This document shows positions 1 to 8,651 of a stretch of DNA of 33,187 nucleotides, piece by piece. Every line of letters begins with the position of its first letter. Positions within the stretch are counted from its first letter, which is position 1. Source of the DNA: Methanoculleus sp. (GTDB lineage Archaea > Halobacteriota > Methanomicrobia > Methanomicrobiales > Methanoculleaceae); NCBI RefSeq assembly GCF_020696975.1, contig NZ_JAJGBK010000025.1:1-33187 (forward strand), given 5' to 3'. The position numbers and the translations under genes are program-made. The notes under the pieces were generated by a model. The model made no database searches and had not been told where the DNA came from. It saw nothing but the letters and a program-made list of their open reading frames with translations.

Positions 1-324
<324 letters not shown>

Positions 325-409
325 TTCATCCCGGCAGATGTTAAACAGAATTGGTTTACCTGGCGCTCCTGAATCGAGTAGACGCCCGATAAGAGGGCTC
401 TGATTGGAT

Positions 410-1495
410 TCAGGACCCTTTACGCGGGATAAGGTGGACCGCCTTCGCCTGGAGGGAGACCCAGACCTCCATGCCGATATCGAGGCCGAGGGTCTCCGCT
501 CTCCTTGCGGTCACGAGCGCAGAGAGATCGCACCCACAGTGGACCATCACGCTCACGAACGGCGCTGTGGGCTCGATGCCGGTAACCGTGGCGGGGAAGA
601 GGTTCTCCGCCTCCTCGTAGCCGGGTTTCCTCCGGTGCAGGGAGATGTCTTCCCCGCGGATGACCATCTCCACTTCGCTCGCGGGCGGCGGGGTCGCCGA
701 GAGGATCTCCTTTCCCTGCGCCTCCACGACGGTGAGATCGCCGCGCCGGGAGACGACCCGACCGGGAAGGATGTTCTGGACACCCACGAACCGGGCGATC
801 CGTCGGTTCTTCGGTTCACGGAATATCTCGCGGGAAGGCCCCGTCTGGGCGATCGTGCCGTCGATCATCACGGCGACCCGGTGGGCGAGACGCTGCCCTT
901 GCAGAAGGTCGTGCGTGCTCATGAGAACGGTCATCCCGGTCTCACGGTTCAGTTCTGCCACGATCGCCTCGATGGTGGCGGTCGAGCCCGGGTCCAGGTT
1001 CGCCGTAGGCTCGTCCAGGAAGAGGATCGCAGGATCGGTCACGAGCACCCTCGATAGCGCCACCCGTTGCTGCTCGCCGCCGGAGAGATCGGTCGCACGG
1101 CTCTGTATGTAGCGAGAAAGCCCGACGGCCTCGAGAGCATCCTTCACCTTTCGGTCGACCTTGTCGTTGGGGGCACGCCGGTACCGGAGCCCCATCGCGA
1201 CATTGTCGTAGACGGAGGCGTTGAAGACTACCGGTCTCTGAAAGAGCATTCCCATCCGGCGGCGGAGATCGAGCCAGCGGCCACGCTCGCTGACCACATC
1301 GATACCGAAGATCGAGAGTTCTCCTCCGTTCGCGGGCTCGATCAGGTCGAGGATCCGGAGAAGCGTGCTCTTCCCGGAGCCGCTCGGACCGATCAGCCCG
1401 ATGATCTCCCCTTCCTGGACCGAGATGTTGACATCGTGCAGAACCTCAAGACCGCCGTAGAGCTTCGTGATGTTGCGCGCTTCAATGATTGTCAT
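410..1495 (-). CDS. tupC: Tungstate ABC transporter, ATP-binding protein TupC
   Basis: This is the ATPase subunit powering oxyanion import. The 361-residue protein has a complete ABC nucleotide-binding domain: Walker A GPSGSGKST at residues 36-44, the signature LSGGEQQR near 138, and Walker B ILFLDEPT followed by a switch His (STHD). After about residue 235 comes a TOBE-like regulatory domain with short beta segments, which in molybdate/tungstate ATPases can bind the oxyanion. The ATG at 1495 lies 4 nt past the tupB stop and is preceded by GGTGAT, a good archaeal ribosome-binding site, so translation is probably coupled to tupB. The assignment to tungstate rests on the adjacent TupA-type binding protein; molybdate cannot be excluded from sequence. 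Confidence 0.9.
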   Translation of the reverse strand: MTIIEARNITKLYGGLEVLHDVNISVQEGEIIGLIGPSGSGKSTLLRILDLIEPANGGELSIFGIDVVSERGRWLDLRRRMGMLFQRPVVFNASVYDNVAMGLRYRRAPNDKVDRKVKDALEAVGLSRYIQSRATDLSGGEQQRVALSRVLVTDPAILFLDEPTANLDPGSTATIEAIVAELNRETGMTVLMSTHDLLQGQRLAHRVAVMIDGTIAQTGPSREIFREPKNRRIARFVGVQNILPGRVVSRRGDLTVVEAQGKEILSATPPPASEVEMVIRGEDISLHRRKPGYEEAENLFPATVTGIEPTAPFVSVMVHCGCDLSALVTARRAETLGLDIGMEVWVSLQAKAVHLIPRKGS

Positions 1496-1499
1496 CGTA

Positions 1500-2195
1500 T
1501 CACCGCCGTTGTACGAGAGAGAGTGTGATATTCACCCCGAGCGCCACCGCGAGGAGGATGATCCCGAGCGCAATCGAGAGGGAGTAGTTTGCCATCGATG
1601 TGTTGAGCGCGATCGCCGTGGTGAGGACGCGGGTGGCGCCCCGGATGTTGCCGCCGACGATCATCACCGTCCCCACCTCGGCGATCGCCCGCCCGAAGCC
1701 GAGGAGGACGCCGGCCATGACCGCGAACCGTGCCTCCGCGATGATCGTCATGACCGTCTGGAGCCTGCTCGCGCCGAGGGCGGTGATCGTGTAGCGCTTG
1801 TCCCGGTCGATCCCCGAGAGCGCCGAGACCGTCAGCCCCATGAGAAGCGGTATGATGAGGACGGTCTGGGTGACGATCATGCCGCCGGGGGTGTAGAGGA
1901 GGCGAAGGAACCCGAAGGGGCCGATGTTGGAGAGCATCAGGAACATGAGCAGGCCCACGATGACCGTAGGGAGTGCGTACAGCGTCTGGAGCGTGGAGAC
2001 GACCGCGTGCTTGCCCCGGAACTCGTAGAAGTAGATGAGCGCGCCGAGCGGCAGGGCAATCAGCGCCGCAAGGGCGGTGGCGGTGAGGGAGACGTAGAGC
2101 GAGCGGATGGTGATCTCAACCACCTGCGGGTCGAGGGTGACGATGAGCTCGATGGCCTCGATGAACCCCTCGATGATCGGGTTCCCGTTCACCAT
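1500..2195 (-). CDS. tupB: Tungstate ABC transporter, permease TupB
   Basis: This 231-residue integral membrane protein forms the transport channel. About five hydrophobic segments are visible (starting near residues 38, 68, 103, 150 and 205). The EAA-type cytoplasmic loop that docks on the ATPase is seen as ALGASRLQTVMTIIAEAR, followed by GFGRAIAEVG. Length and motif match TupB/WtpB-type permeases. It follows tupA by 62 nt and precedes tupC by 4 nt, making a three-gene operon. Translation starts at the ATG at 2195. The EAA loop and the C-terminal GNIRGATRVLTTAIAL block are typical of the tungstate-specific branch in my reading. Confidence 0.9.
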   Translation of the reverse strand: MVNGNPIIEGFIEAIELIVTLDPQVVEITIRSLYVSLTATALAALIALPLGALIYFYEFRGKHAVVSTLQTLYALPTVIVGLLMFLMLSNIGPFGFLRLLYTPGGMIVTQTVLIIPLLMGLTVSALSGIDRDKRYTITALGASRLQTVMTIIAEARFAVMAGVLLGFGRAIAEVGTVMIVGGNIRGATRVLTTAIALNTSMANYSLSIALGIILLAVALGVNITLSLVQRR

Positions 2196-2257
2196 GCGGA
2201 CTCACTCTCCGTCACCCTGCCAATCACCTCGTTCACATCTCCCCTATCGTTCCTGGT

Positions 2258-3235
2258 TTACGTGGGTGTCGGCACCGGCTCCGCACAGGTGCAGTTGAAC
2301 GGCGGCTCCGTGCACTCGGGAGCGTAGAGCGGCGTAAAGAGCGGCTTGCCGAACTCTGCAGCACCGAACTCACCGATCATCTGCTTCGTCTCGTTCGTGG
2401 TGAGCCAGTTGATGAAGTTCGCGGCACCCTGTGCGTTCACGCCCGGATGCTCTGCGGGGTTGACGGCGATTGCGCTGTAGCGGTTCAGGAGTTCGGCTCC
2501 CTCGGCGATGACCGGGACCAGGGTGAGCCTGTCCGCGAACGAAAGGTAGGTCCCCTCATCGGAGAGCGTGTATCCCTGCTGCTCGTTCGCAAGGATCAGG
2601 GTATCGCCCATGCCCCTGCCGGCCTCGACATACCAGGCCCCGGAGTCAACGATCTCGGTCTCGTAATTGTAGCCCGCCTGCTCCCAGAGGACCTTCTCCT
2701 GGTTGTGGGTCCCTGAGTTGTCGCCGCGGGAGACAAACATGACACCGGGGGTGTTGTTCGTGCCGGCGGCATAGATCGTCCGGAACGCCTCCACCGGGGT
2801 CATGTTCGCGATCCCTGCCGGGTCGGACTCCGGCCCGACGATGATGAAGTAGTTGTAGGCGATGCACCGCGGGTTGATGCCGAAGCCGTCGTCGATGAAC
2901 TGCTGCTCAAGGTCCGGGGCGTGGACGAGGACGAGATCGACGTCGCCGCGCCTGCCGGAGTCGATCGACTGCCCGGTGCCCTGAGCGATGAACTGGAGAT
3001 CCATACCGGTCTCGCCCTCGTAGACTCGTTCGAGTTCTGCGAGCAGCCCGGTGTTCTCAAGGCTCGTCGTGGTGGCTATCCGCAGGAGGCCACCCCCGCC
3101 GGCGGGAGCGGTCGTCGCCGTGCCGGCCGGTGTCTCGTTTCCGCCAGGCGCCGGGGCGGTGCATCCCGCAACGAGAGCGAGGATGAACAGGATCGCAATG
3201 ATACCTGCCGCCAGAAGAGTCGTATTCGTTTTCAT
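2258..3235 (-). CDS. tupA: Tungstate-binding lipoprotein TupA
   Basis: First gene of the tup operon: an extracytoplasmic substrate-binding protein of 325 residues. Residues 1-25 are a lipoprotein signal ending in LVAGC (Cys25 lipidated), then a Gly/Ala/Thr/Pro linker. The mature domain opens with RIATTTSLENTGLL, the TTTS oxyanion-binding loop typical of TupA/YvcA-like proteins, and contains GDVDLVLVHAP and SRGDNSGTH, both characteristic of TupA and important for anion contact. The C-terminal end is Cys-containing (ECTEPPFNCTCAEP), which is not usual in the family and might be disulfide-bonded outside the cell. A strong TATA box with an inverted repeat lies just upstream. The operon context with a permease and an ATPase supports the role. 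Confidence 0.92.
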   Translation of the reverse strand: MKTNTTLLAAGIIAILFILALVAGCTAPAPGGNETPAGTATTAPAGGGGLLRIATTTSLENTGLLAELERVYEGETGMDLQFIAQGTGQSIDSGRRGDVDLVLVHAPDLEQQFIDDGFGINPRCIAYNYFIIVGPESDPAGIANMTPVEAFRTIYAAGTNNTPGVMFVSRGDNSGTHNQEKVLWEQAGYNYETEIVDSGAWYVEAGRGMGDTLILANEQQGYTLSDEGTYLSFADRLTLVPVIAEGAELLNRYSAIAVNPAEHPGVNAQGAANFINWLTTNETKQMIGEFGAAEFGKPLFTPLYAPECTEPPFNCTCAEPVPTPT

Positions 3236-3238
3236 AGC

Positions 3239-3272
3239 AGCGCGTTCAGACGCGCTCTGGAAATATATACTT
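3239..3272 (-). promoter_or_regulatory. tup operon promoter with 7-bp palindrome (candidate operator)
   Basis: On the minus strand AAGTATATATTT (3261-3272) is a strong TATA box about 30 nt before the tupA ATG, implying a start of transcription almost at the ATG. Between the two, 3239-3256 is a perfect inverted repeat AGCGCGT-TCAG-ACGCGCT. Its position, directly downstream of the TATA box and over the expected start, is where an archaeal repressor would block initiation. It could also act as an RNA hairpin at the extreme 5' end. Confidence 0.6.
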
Positions 3273-3374
3273 ATCCTGACTACAGAGTTAATTAAACTGG
3301 GTTGATTTGGTAAGGATCGCCGGTTGATGATGGGGTCGAAACCTTAACGCTCCCGCCCGCCGACCCTGTTCCTC

Positions 3375-4625
3375 ATGTGGCAGGCGCTGGATATCGAGAC
3401 CTGGATTGCCGGACGGCGGTCGGACATCGACCGGGTGAAGGGTCCGGTCTCGGAGATCATTGCCCGGGTGCGGGCGGAGGGCGATCTGGCCCTCATCGAC
3501 CTGACAAAGAGGTTTGATGGGATCGATCTCGCGGAGATCGCCGTCTCCGATGAGGAGCGGGAGGCGGCCTACGATCAGGTGGACGCACGCCTGGTCGAGA
3601 GCCTTGTGGAGGCGGAGGCGCGGATCAGCCAGTTCCACGAACTGCAGCGCGGACGCGACCTCTGGCTGCAGGAGATGGAGCCCGGGATCACCCTCGGGGT
3701 CAAGACGACCCCCCTCTCCCGGGTGGGGGCCTATGTTCCCGGCGGGCGGGCGGCATACCCCTCGACGGCGCTGATGTGCACGATCCCGGCAAAGGTCGCG
3801 GGGGTCCGGGAGATCTGCTGCTGCACCCCGCCGCCGGCGAGCCCGATCACGCTCGTCGCGCTTGATATCGCCGGGGTCGACGAGATCTACCGGGTCGGTG
3901 GTGCCCAGGCGATTGCGGCGATGGCGCTCGGGACCGAGACGGTCCCGCGGGTCGAGAAGATCGTCGGCCCGGGGAACGTCTACGTCACCGCCGCGAAGAT
4001 GCTTCTCCGGGACGAGGCCGAGATCGACTTCCCGGCGGGGCCGAGCGAGATAGCGATCCTCGCGGACGGCACGGCAAACCCGACCTTCATCGCGGCCGAC
4101 ATCCTCGCCCAGGCCGAGCACGACCCAAACGCCGCCTGTGTTCTGGTGACGACCGACGCGGCCCTCGCCGGGAAGGTCGGCGAAGAGGTGAAGCGGATGG
4201 CCGGGGAGGCGAAGCGCCGCGAGATCGTCGCAAAAGCGCTCGACCACTCCGGCTACATCGTCGCCGGCGACCTTGACGAGGGTGTAGAGACCGTCGATGG
4301 GATCGCCCCCGAGCACCTCTCGGTCCAGGTGGCCGACCCGCTCGCCGTCATCAACCGGATCCGGAGCGCCGGGTCGATCTTCGTCGGCCCCTACGCGGCG
4401 GTGGCCTGCGGCGACTACGCCTCCGGAACAAACCATGTCCTCCCGACAGCGGGCTACGCCCGCCTCTACTCCGGCCTCGACGTGAACCACTTCTGCCGGC
4501 GCTCGACGGTCCAGATGATCACGCGGGAGGGGCTTGAAGCGATCGGCGACGTGGTGGAGACGATCGCCGATGCGGAAGGGCTCCACGCCCACGCGGAGTC
4601 GGTGCGGGTGCGAAGAAGGGGATAA
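3375..4625 (+). CDS. hisD: Histidinol dehydrogenase
   Basis: Catalyses the last two steps of histidine biosynthesis, the NAD-dependent oxidation of L-histidinol to L-histidine, in the cytoplasm. At 416 residues it matches the family. Visible hallmarks are VPGGRAAYPST, VGGAQAIAAMA, KIVGPGN and the zinc ligands Gln246 and His249 (AQAEHDP), Asp347 (CGDYASG) and His406 (LHAHAES). The catalytic pair Glu313-His314 lies in APEHLS. No other his genes are nearby, so it is a stand-alone gene here, as often in archaea. The ATG at 3375 has no clear ribosome-binding site; a weak AT-rich patch about 30 nt upstream (AACCTTAACG) would fit a leaderless message. Confidence 0.97.
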   Translation: MWQALDIETWIAGRRSDIDRVKGPVSEIIARVRAEGDLALIDLTKRFDGIDLAEIAVSDEEREAAYDQVDARLVESLVEAEARISQFHELQRGRDLWLQEMEPGITLGVKTTPLSRVGAYVPGGRAAYPSTALMCTIPAKVAGVREICCCTPPPASPITLVALDIAGVDEIYRVGGAQAIAAMALGTETVPRVEKIVGPGNVYVTAAKMLLRDEAEIDFPAGPSEIAILADGTANPTFIAADILAQAEHDPNAACVLVTTDAALAGKVGEEVKRMAGEAKRREIVAKALDHSGYIVAGDLDEGVETVDGIAPEHLSVQVADPLAVINRIRSAGSIFVGPYAAVACGDYASGTNHVLPTAGYARLYSGLDVNHFCRRSTVQMITREGLEAIGDVVETIADAEGLHAHAESVRVRRRG

Positions 4626-4646
4626 GGAGTTACTCTTTTTTACTCC
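4626..4646 (+). terminator. Poly-T terminator after hisD
   Basis: Directly after the hisD stop codon GGAGT...ACTCC brackets a T6 run (4636-4641). Archaeal RNA polymerase typically terminates at such T-runs, with or without a hairpin. Confidence 0.55.
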
Positions 4647-4835
4647 GTTCTCCCGGAACGGGGCTTGAACATCGTAAGATGCGCATCTTGACCGGGGAGC
4701 GATGGTCGGCACCACCCGGCCGGCCTTGCCCTGTACGGCGCACCTTCTCGTTTCTGAGGGGCGAGAGGAGATCGAGGGCCGGGAACCCGCAGTCCGGTTT
4801 GGTTCGGTCGCATAAGGTTGTTAGAAGGACAGCAA
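4647..4835. other. Intergenic spacer with 14-bp perfect palindrome
   Basis: Non-coding stretch between the convergent ends of hisD and the ABC-class ATPase gene. It contains AAGATGCGCATCTT (4676-4689), a perfect 14-bp palindrome, and further short inverted repeats, for example CCGTT/AACGG just after 4645. No convincing ORF, tRNA or known small RNA could be recognised. Confidence 0.4.
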
Positions 4836-6221
4836 CTAAGCCTCGCGTGAAGGACGTGAAGCGGCCAGGTGCTCCCGTACCTCGGCAAGGTGCGCATCAA
4901 GCCACCGCCGGAACTCCGGAGGGTCGAGCGCCCGCGCCTCGTGGCCGGAGAGGTGCAGGATACGGTCGGCCTGCGCTATGAGGATATCGAGCGACGATGC
5001 GGCGAAGAGGAGCGCCGTCTCCCCGAGCGTCTCGCGCCGGGTGGCAATCAGGGTCGAGAGGGGTGTCACCTCGCCGCTCTGGAGGCAGCCCGGCACCAGC
5101 AGGTTGGTCGCGGAGCGGTCCTCGTCGAGGATGAGGAGGGGCGCCGCAGCCTTGAGTGCGGTCTGGATCTCGTGCGCCATCACGAGCGACCCGCTCCCCT
5201 GGCCGGATACCGCCCCCGGATCGCCCCTGAGCCCGGGCGGAAGGCGGCGAAAGAAGAGGCTGACGTCTGCTCCCGCGAGGTAGCGCTCGCCCGCCTCCGC
5301 CCGGGCGATCCCGTTGAGGCTGACAAGGTACTCCCGCCCGTCCCCTGCGGCGTGATCGTCCTGTCCGGCGATGACCGCATGAAGGAGAGTGCTCTTCCCT
5401 TCGGCATTCGAGCCTGCGATAGCAAAGGCCTCCCGCCGCCGGAGCGCGAGGCCCGTCACGACCCTACCGCTCCCGGCGACCTCCACCTCGACCGGGTCGA
5501 GGTCCTGCGGGCAGCAGAAGGGGACATGGACCCCCTCCTTTGGCCCCGCAATACGGTGGTGGCACCGGAGTGGGGTGAGATTGCGGGCCGGGCGTGTGCC
5601 GTCGGCGATGAACGCGACAAGCCCCATGCCGGGCAGGGCGCGCCGGAGCGCCTTCTGGTCGACGGAGAGGTCGCACGCCGCAGTCAGGACTCTCTCCGGC
5701 ACCTGGCGCACGACACGGTCGAGAGCTTCGGCGAGCGCCGAGAACCGTTCGAGAACCTCCCCGATCGCGCCCGGTGCGGGCGGGCCGGGGTAGGGGAGAG
5801 CACCCCTGACGACCAGGTGGAGCCCGTCGGCGTCAATCCGGTTCTCGTCGTCCGGCCGCCAGAGATCGGTCCCGATGGCACTTCTTGACGCCATCAGCGT
5901 GACCGGCTCAATGTTCGGCAGGCAGTGGCGGGGATGCTCCGTCCCGACGCCGGCGATCGGGCCGAGGTCCCGCTCCGTGGGGACCGCCGCCTTGATCGCC
6001 TCGATGATCACCCCGGCAGCCCCGTCGGCACCGGGACCGGGATCCCGCGCCGGGATGAGGAGGGGCAGGCTGAACCGGAGCGCCGTCGTATCGAGCGACC
6101 GGACGAGGTAGGTGTTGACGAGGTCACGCACCGCCCCCCGGTTGATGCGTGCCCGGCCGTCTTCAAGACCCGCGACGATCCGGTGAATCTGCCCCTGCCA
6201 GGTCTCCTCCGTTCCGGCCAT
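4836..6221 (-). CDS. ABC-class ATPase of unknown role (PF09818-like)
   Basis: A soluble protein of 461 residues resembling the 'predicted ATPase of the ABC class' family, which has no established function. Seen in order: an N-terminal domain with RINRGAVRDLVNTYLVRSL; a middle block LVAFIADGTRPAR, where this family usually has FVADGS; a Walker A variant GSNAEGKSTLL near residue 275; HAAGDGREYLVS; a signature-like SGQGSGS; and Walker B PLLILDEDRSATNLL, in which ILDED-SATN is diagnostic for the family. It lacks membrane segments and a transporter partner, so transport is unlikely. Known family members are usually longer (about 550 residues), so this copy is compact. It is divergent from the MBL-fold gene, with 96 bp between the start codons. 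The ATG at 6221 lacks a strong ribosome-binding site. Confidence 0.8.
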   Translation of the reverse strand: MAGTEETWQGQIHRIVAGLEDGRARINRGAVRDLVNTYLVRSLDTTALRFSLPLLIPARDPGPGADGAAGVIIEAIKAAVPTERDLGPIAGVGTEHPRHCLPNIEPVTLMASRSAIGTDLWRPDDENRIDADGLHLVVRGALPYPGPPAPGAIGEVLERFSALAEALDRVVRQVPERVLTAACDLSVDQKALRRALPGMGLVAFIADGTRPARNLTPLRCHHRIAGPKEGVHVPFCCPQDLDPVEVEVAGSGRVVTGLALRRREAFAIAGSNAEGKSTLLHAVIAGQDDHAAGDGREYLVSLNGIARAEAGERYLAGADVSLFFRRLPPGLRGDPGAVSGQGSGSLVMAHEIQTALKAAAPLLILDEDRSATNLLVPGCLQSGEVTPLSTLIATRRETLGETALLFAASSLDILIAQADRILHLSGHEARALDPPEFRRWLDAHLAEVREHLAASRPSREA

Positions 6222-6287
6222 GCCCTCTCATCAGGTAATGGCACCCTGGATCCCAAGGCTCTTTCCGCGCGGTCTCTCGCCACGCCC

Positions 6288-6296
6288 TTAAATATC
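6288..6296 (+). promoter_or_regulatory. TATA box, MBL-fold gene
   Basis: TTAAATATC is centred about 26 nt before the ATG at 6318, the spacing expected for a leaderless archaeal transcript. The motif is near-palindromic and could also serve the divergent ATPase gene, but its ATG is about 70 nt away. Confidence 0.55.
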
Positions 6297-6317
6297 CACA
6301 CGGCCCACTATTCTATA

Positions 6318-7100
6318 ATGGAACTGACAGTCCTTGCGAGCGGGAGCAAAGGAAACTGCACCTACCTGCGAGGGGAGCGAGGTGCGCTGCTCATCGACGC
6401 GGGGCTCTCAGCGCGTGAGACCCTCAACCGCCTCTCGGACGCCGGCGGGGACGCATCGCTCGTCGAAGGGATTCTCGTCACACATGAGCATATCGACCAC
6501 ATCCGGGGCGTCGACGTCCTGGCAAGACGGCTCGGCGTACCGGTCTACGCGACCGGCGGCACACTGGCGGCGCTCTCCGGGAAATGCAGGCAGTCGACGG
6601 AACTGCGGCGGTGCAGGTGCGGCGAGCCGTTCACTCTCGGCGATTTCTCGGTAGAGCCCTTCGCCGCCTCCCACGACGCCCGGGAGCCCTGCGGGTTCGC
6701 CGTCACCGAGAGCGACCTCCGCATCGGGTGCTGCACCGATACGGGCACCATCACCCCGACAATGTTTGACCGGCTCGCCTCCTGCGACGCCGTCCTCCTG
6801 GAGAGCAACCACTGCCCCGATATGCTTGAGAACGGTCCGTATCCCGCTTATTTAAAGAGCCGGATCCGGTCAAAACAGGGGCATCTCTCAAACCCGGATG
6901 CCGCCCGCTGCCTGCAACGGCTCGCCGACCATATCCACATGGCGGTGCTTGCCCACTTGAGCGAGATCAACAACACGCATGAGAAGGCGCTCCTCTCCGC
7001 GTTCGAGGGGCTCGGGTTCTACTCCGATCAGGTTGCCGTCACCGTGGCGCCCCAGAACCCGGGTCCCCTGCACCCGGAGTTCTGCGGTTTCCGGCTCTGA
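6318..7100 (+). CDS. MBL-fold metallo-hydrolase (YycJ/WalJ-like)
   Basis: A 260-residue metallo-beta-lactamase-fold protein. It begins with MELTVLASGSKGNC, the start motif of the YycJ-like branch, and carries the metal-binding THEHIDH (His56, His58, Asp60, His61), a later His in AASHDA, CCTDTG, LLESNHC and a C-terminal LAHLSEINN. Bacterial relatives act on DNA ends or are linked to mismatch repair; the substrate here cannot be read from sequence. The start was chosen at 6318 because the TATA box sits 26 nt upstream and the family begins at this Met, although the frame is open further upstream. It ends 2 nt before the convergent PAS gene. Confidence 0.88.
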   Translation: MELTVLASGSKGNCTYLRGERGALLIDAGLSARETLNRLSDAGGDASLVEGILVTHEHIDHIRGVDVLARRLGVPVYATGGTLAALSGKCRQSTELRRCRCGEPFTLGDFSVEPFAASHDAREPCGFAVTESDLRIGCCTDTGTITPTMFDRLASCDAVLLESNHCPDMLENGPYPAYLKSRIRSKQGHLSNPDAARCLQRLADHIHMAVLAHLSEINNTHEKALLSAFEGLGFYSDQVAVTVAPQNPGPLHPEFCGFRL

Positions 7101-7102
7101 CC

Positions 7103-8398
7103 TCACATCTTTTTGAACGTGCAGATCATGCCGATCACGGCGCCCGCGGCATCGATGATCGGGTCGGCGGATATGCGGGCCCACTGGTTCAGCCCGTCGT
7201 CTCGTACGAGCATTGCCCCTTCTATGCACTCTCCAGGCCTGCCCTGGCTGAGGACCTCCGTGGAGAGAACCTCGCGGGTGTCATCGCCCGCAAGGAAAGG
7301 CCATATCGGTCTCCCAACCAGTTCTTCCGCGGTGCAGCCGATCAGGTGCCCGGCCGCCCGGTTGGCGAAGACGACCGCCCCGGCGGCATCGGTGGTGATC
7401 CGTGCCACCTCATCTCCGGCCGCCTCCAGGGTGCCCTGCTCGATAGATGCGTCCAGCCACTCTTCTGCGGCCCTCCGCTCGGTCTTCTCGATGATGTAGA
7501 GGAGGTGTTCGAGCTGCCGGTTTGCGTGCTCGAGCTCGGCAGTCCGCTCGGCGACGAGGTCTTCCAGGTGCTCACGGTGGCGACGGAGTTCCTCCCTTGC
7601 CTGTTTCAACTCCGTGATCTCCCTGACGATGGCCATCACGTGCGTCTCGTGCAGCGGCACAACACGAGCCTCGTAGTGTCGCACCTCCCCCTGCTCCGTG
7701 TGGCTGAACTCCAGGGGTGCGGCAGGGGCATCGGCCCGGACGGTCTGCTGGATCGCACCAAGGAGCGCGTCTCCGGTCTTTGCAGGGAATAGGTCCTGTA
7801 TTCGCCGTCCGAGCAGTGTCCGGGGCACAACCGGCACTTCCGCCAGCCTGCCTGCCCGGGAGTCGATGATCGTGCCGTCGGCGTTCAACCGGAGGAAGAG
7901 ATCGGGAAAGGCCTCGATCACCGCTGTCAGTTCGGACGTGGTCTGCCCGAGACGTTCCTCGATCAGGACCTGATCGGTGACGTCCCGGACGGTCAGCAGG
8001 CTGCAACAGTTCTCAAGCGGTGACCGCCGGATCTCGATATCACGCAGTTTCCCGTCTCCGCAGACCACGCTCGAAACCAGGGTGCTCCGGTCGCCCTGGA
8101 GCAGTCCCTCCCACATATCCTGTATCTTCTGGCGGTATGCCGGGTTCGGATGGGCGTGTTCGAGCCAGGCGGTGATGGTCGGGAGATCCTCCCGGGTATA
8201 CCCGGTGATCCTGGTGAACGCCCGGTTCAGGTACCGGCATCTCTCCTCACCGTCAACCAGGACAAACCCATCCGGCGCCTCGTAAAGGATCGAGCGGTAG
8301 AACTCCTCTTCAGGGTGCGGTTGGTCGCGAGGCTCCTCGACACCACCGGTCCTGGATACTTCTCTCTCGATGCTTTGAACTGTGTTATCTTCCTTCAT
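7103..8398 (-). CDS. Multi-PAS sensor protein without an output domain
   Basis: A soluble 431-residue protein made almost entirely of PAS modules. PAS1 spans about 33-145 (ILYEAPDGFVLVDGEERCRYLNRAF, ITGYTRED, then VRDVTDQ); PAS2 about 155-268 (IEAFPDLFLRLNADGTIID, VREITELK). A charged, heptad-like coiled coil (about 268-320, REELRRHREHLEDL) leads to PAS3 about 325-431 (ITTDAAGAVVFANRAAGHLIG, ending MICTFKKM). There is no histidine-kinase, GGDEF or helix-turn-helix domain and no membrane segment. It probably senses a ligand or redox state and passes the signal to a partner protein, as is common for PAS-only proteins in Methanomicrobiales (inference). GGGGAGAAC precedes the ATG at 8398. Confidence 0.88.
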   Translation of the reverse strand: MKEDNTVQSIEREVSRTGGVEEPRDQPHPEEEFYRSILYEAPDGFVLVDGEERCRYLNRAFTRITGYTREDLPTITAWLEHAHPNPAYRQKIQDMWEGLLQGDRSTLVSSVVCGDGKLRDIEIRRSPLENCCSLLTVRDVTDQVLIEERLGQTTSELTAVIEAFPDLFLRLNADGTIIDSRAGRLAEVPVVPRTLLGRRIQDLFPAKTGDALLGAIQQTVRADAPAAPLEFSHTEQGEVRHYEARVVPLHETHVMAIVREITELKQAREELRRHREHLEDLVAERTAELEHANRQLEHLLYIIEKTERRAAEEWLDASIEQGTLEAAGDEVARITTDAAGAVVFANRAAGHLIGCTAEELVGRPIWPFLAGDDTREVLSTEVLSQGRPGECIEGAMLVRDDGLNQWARISADPIIDAAGAVIGMICTFKKM

Positions 8399-8651
8399 CG
8401 TGGTTCTCCCCGATCTCTTCGCATCTTCCGGCCCGCAAGCGTCGTTCCTAGAGTGCTTTACCTGAAGGGGTTGATAAGTCTATCGTTCTGTGTTCTCTGC
8501 AAATTTCAGAGATTGGTTCTTTTTAGTGGATCTTTATGGAAATGTTGTGGATCCCGCTTAAATGTGGGTTCTCTGCTGTATCCCGGAACACGGGTGGTGA
8601 CGGACGAAGGAGGGGGGTAATCCCGCTGCTGCAACGTCGAGGGTGAGAGTC

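Noticed and set aside
404-1057. 217-codon plus-strand frame opposite tupC
   Set aside because: Arg/His/Asp-rich mirror of a GC-rich gene; the minus-strand frame has complete ABC motifs.
4650-4680. Minus-strand text resembling the T-loop and 3' end of a tRNA (GTTCAAGCCCCG)
   Set aside because: The 5' half of the T stem does not pair and no anticodon or D arm can be drawn; an integration remnant is possible but not supported.
3288-4715. 475-codon minus-strand frame opposite hisD
   Set aside because: Its translation is low-complexity Arg/Asp/Leu text with no family motif; hisD is certain on the other strand.
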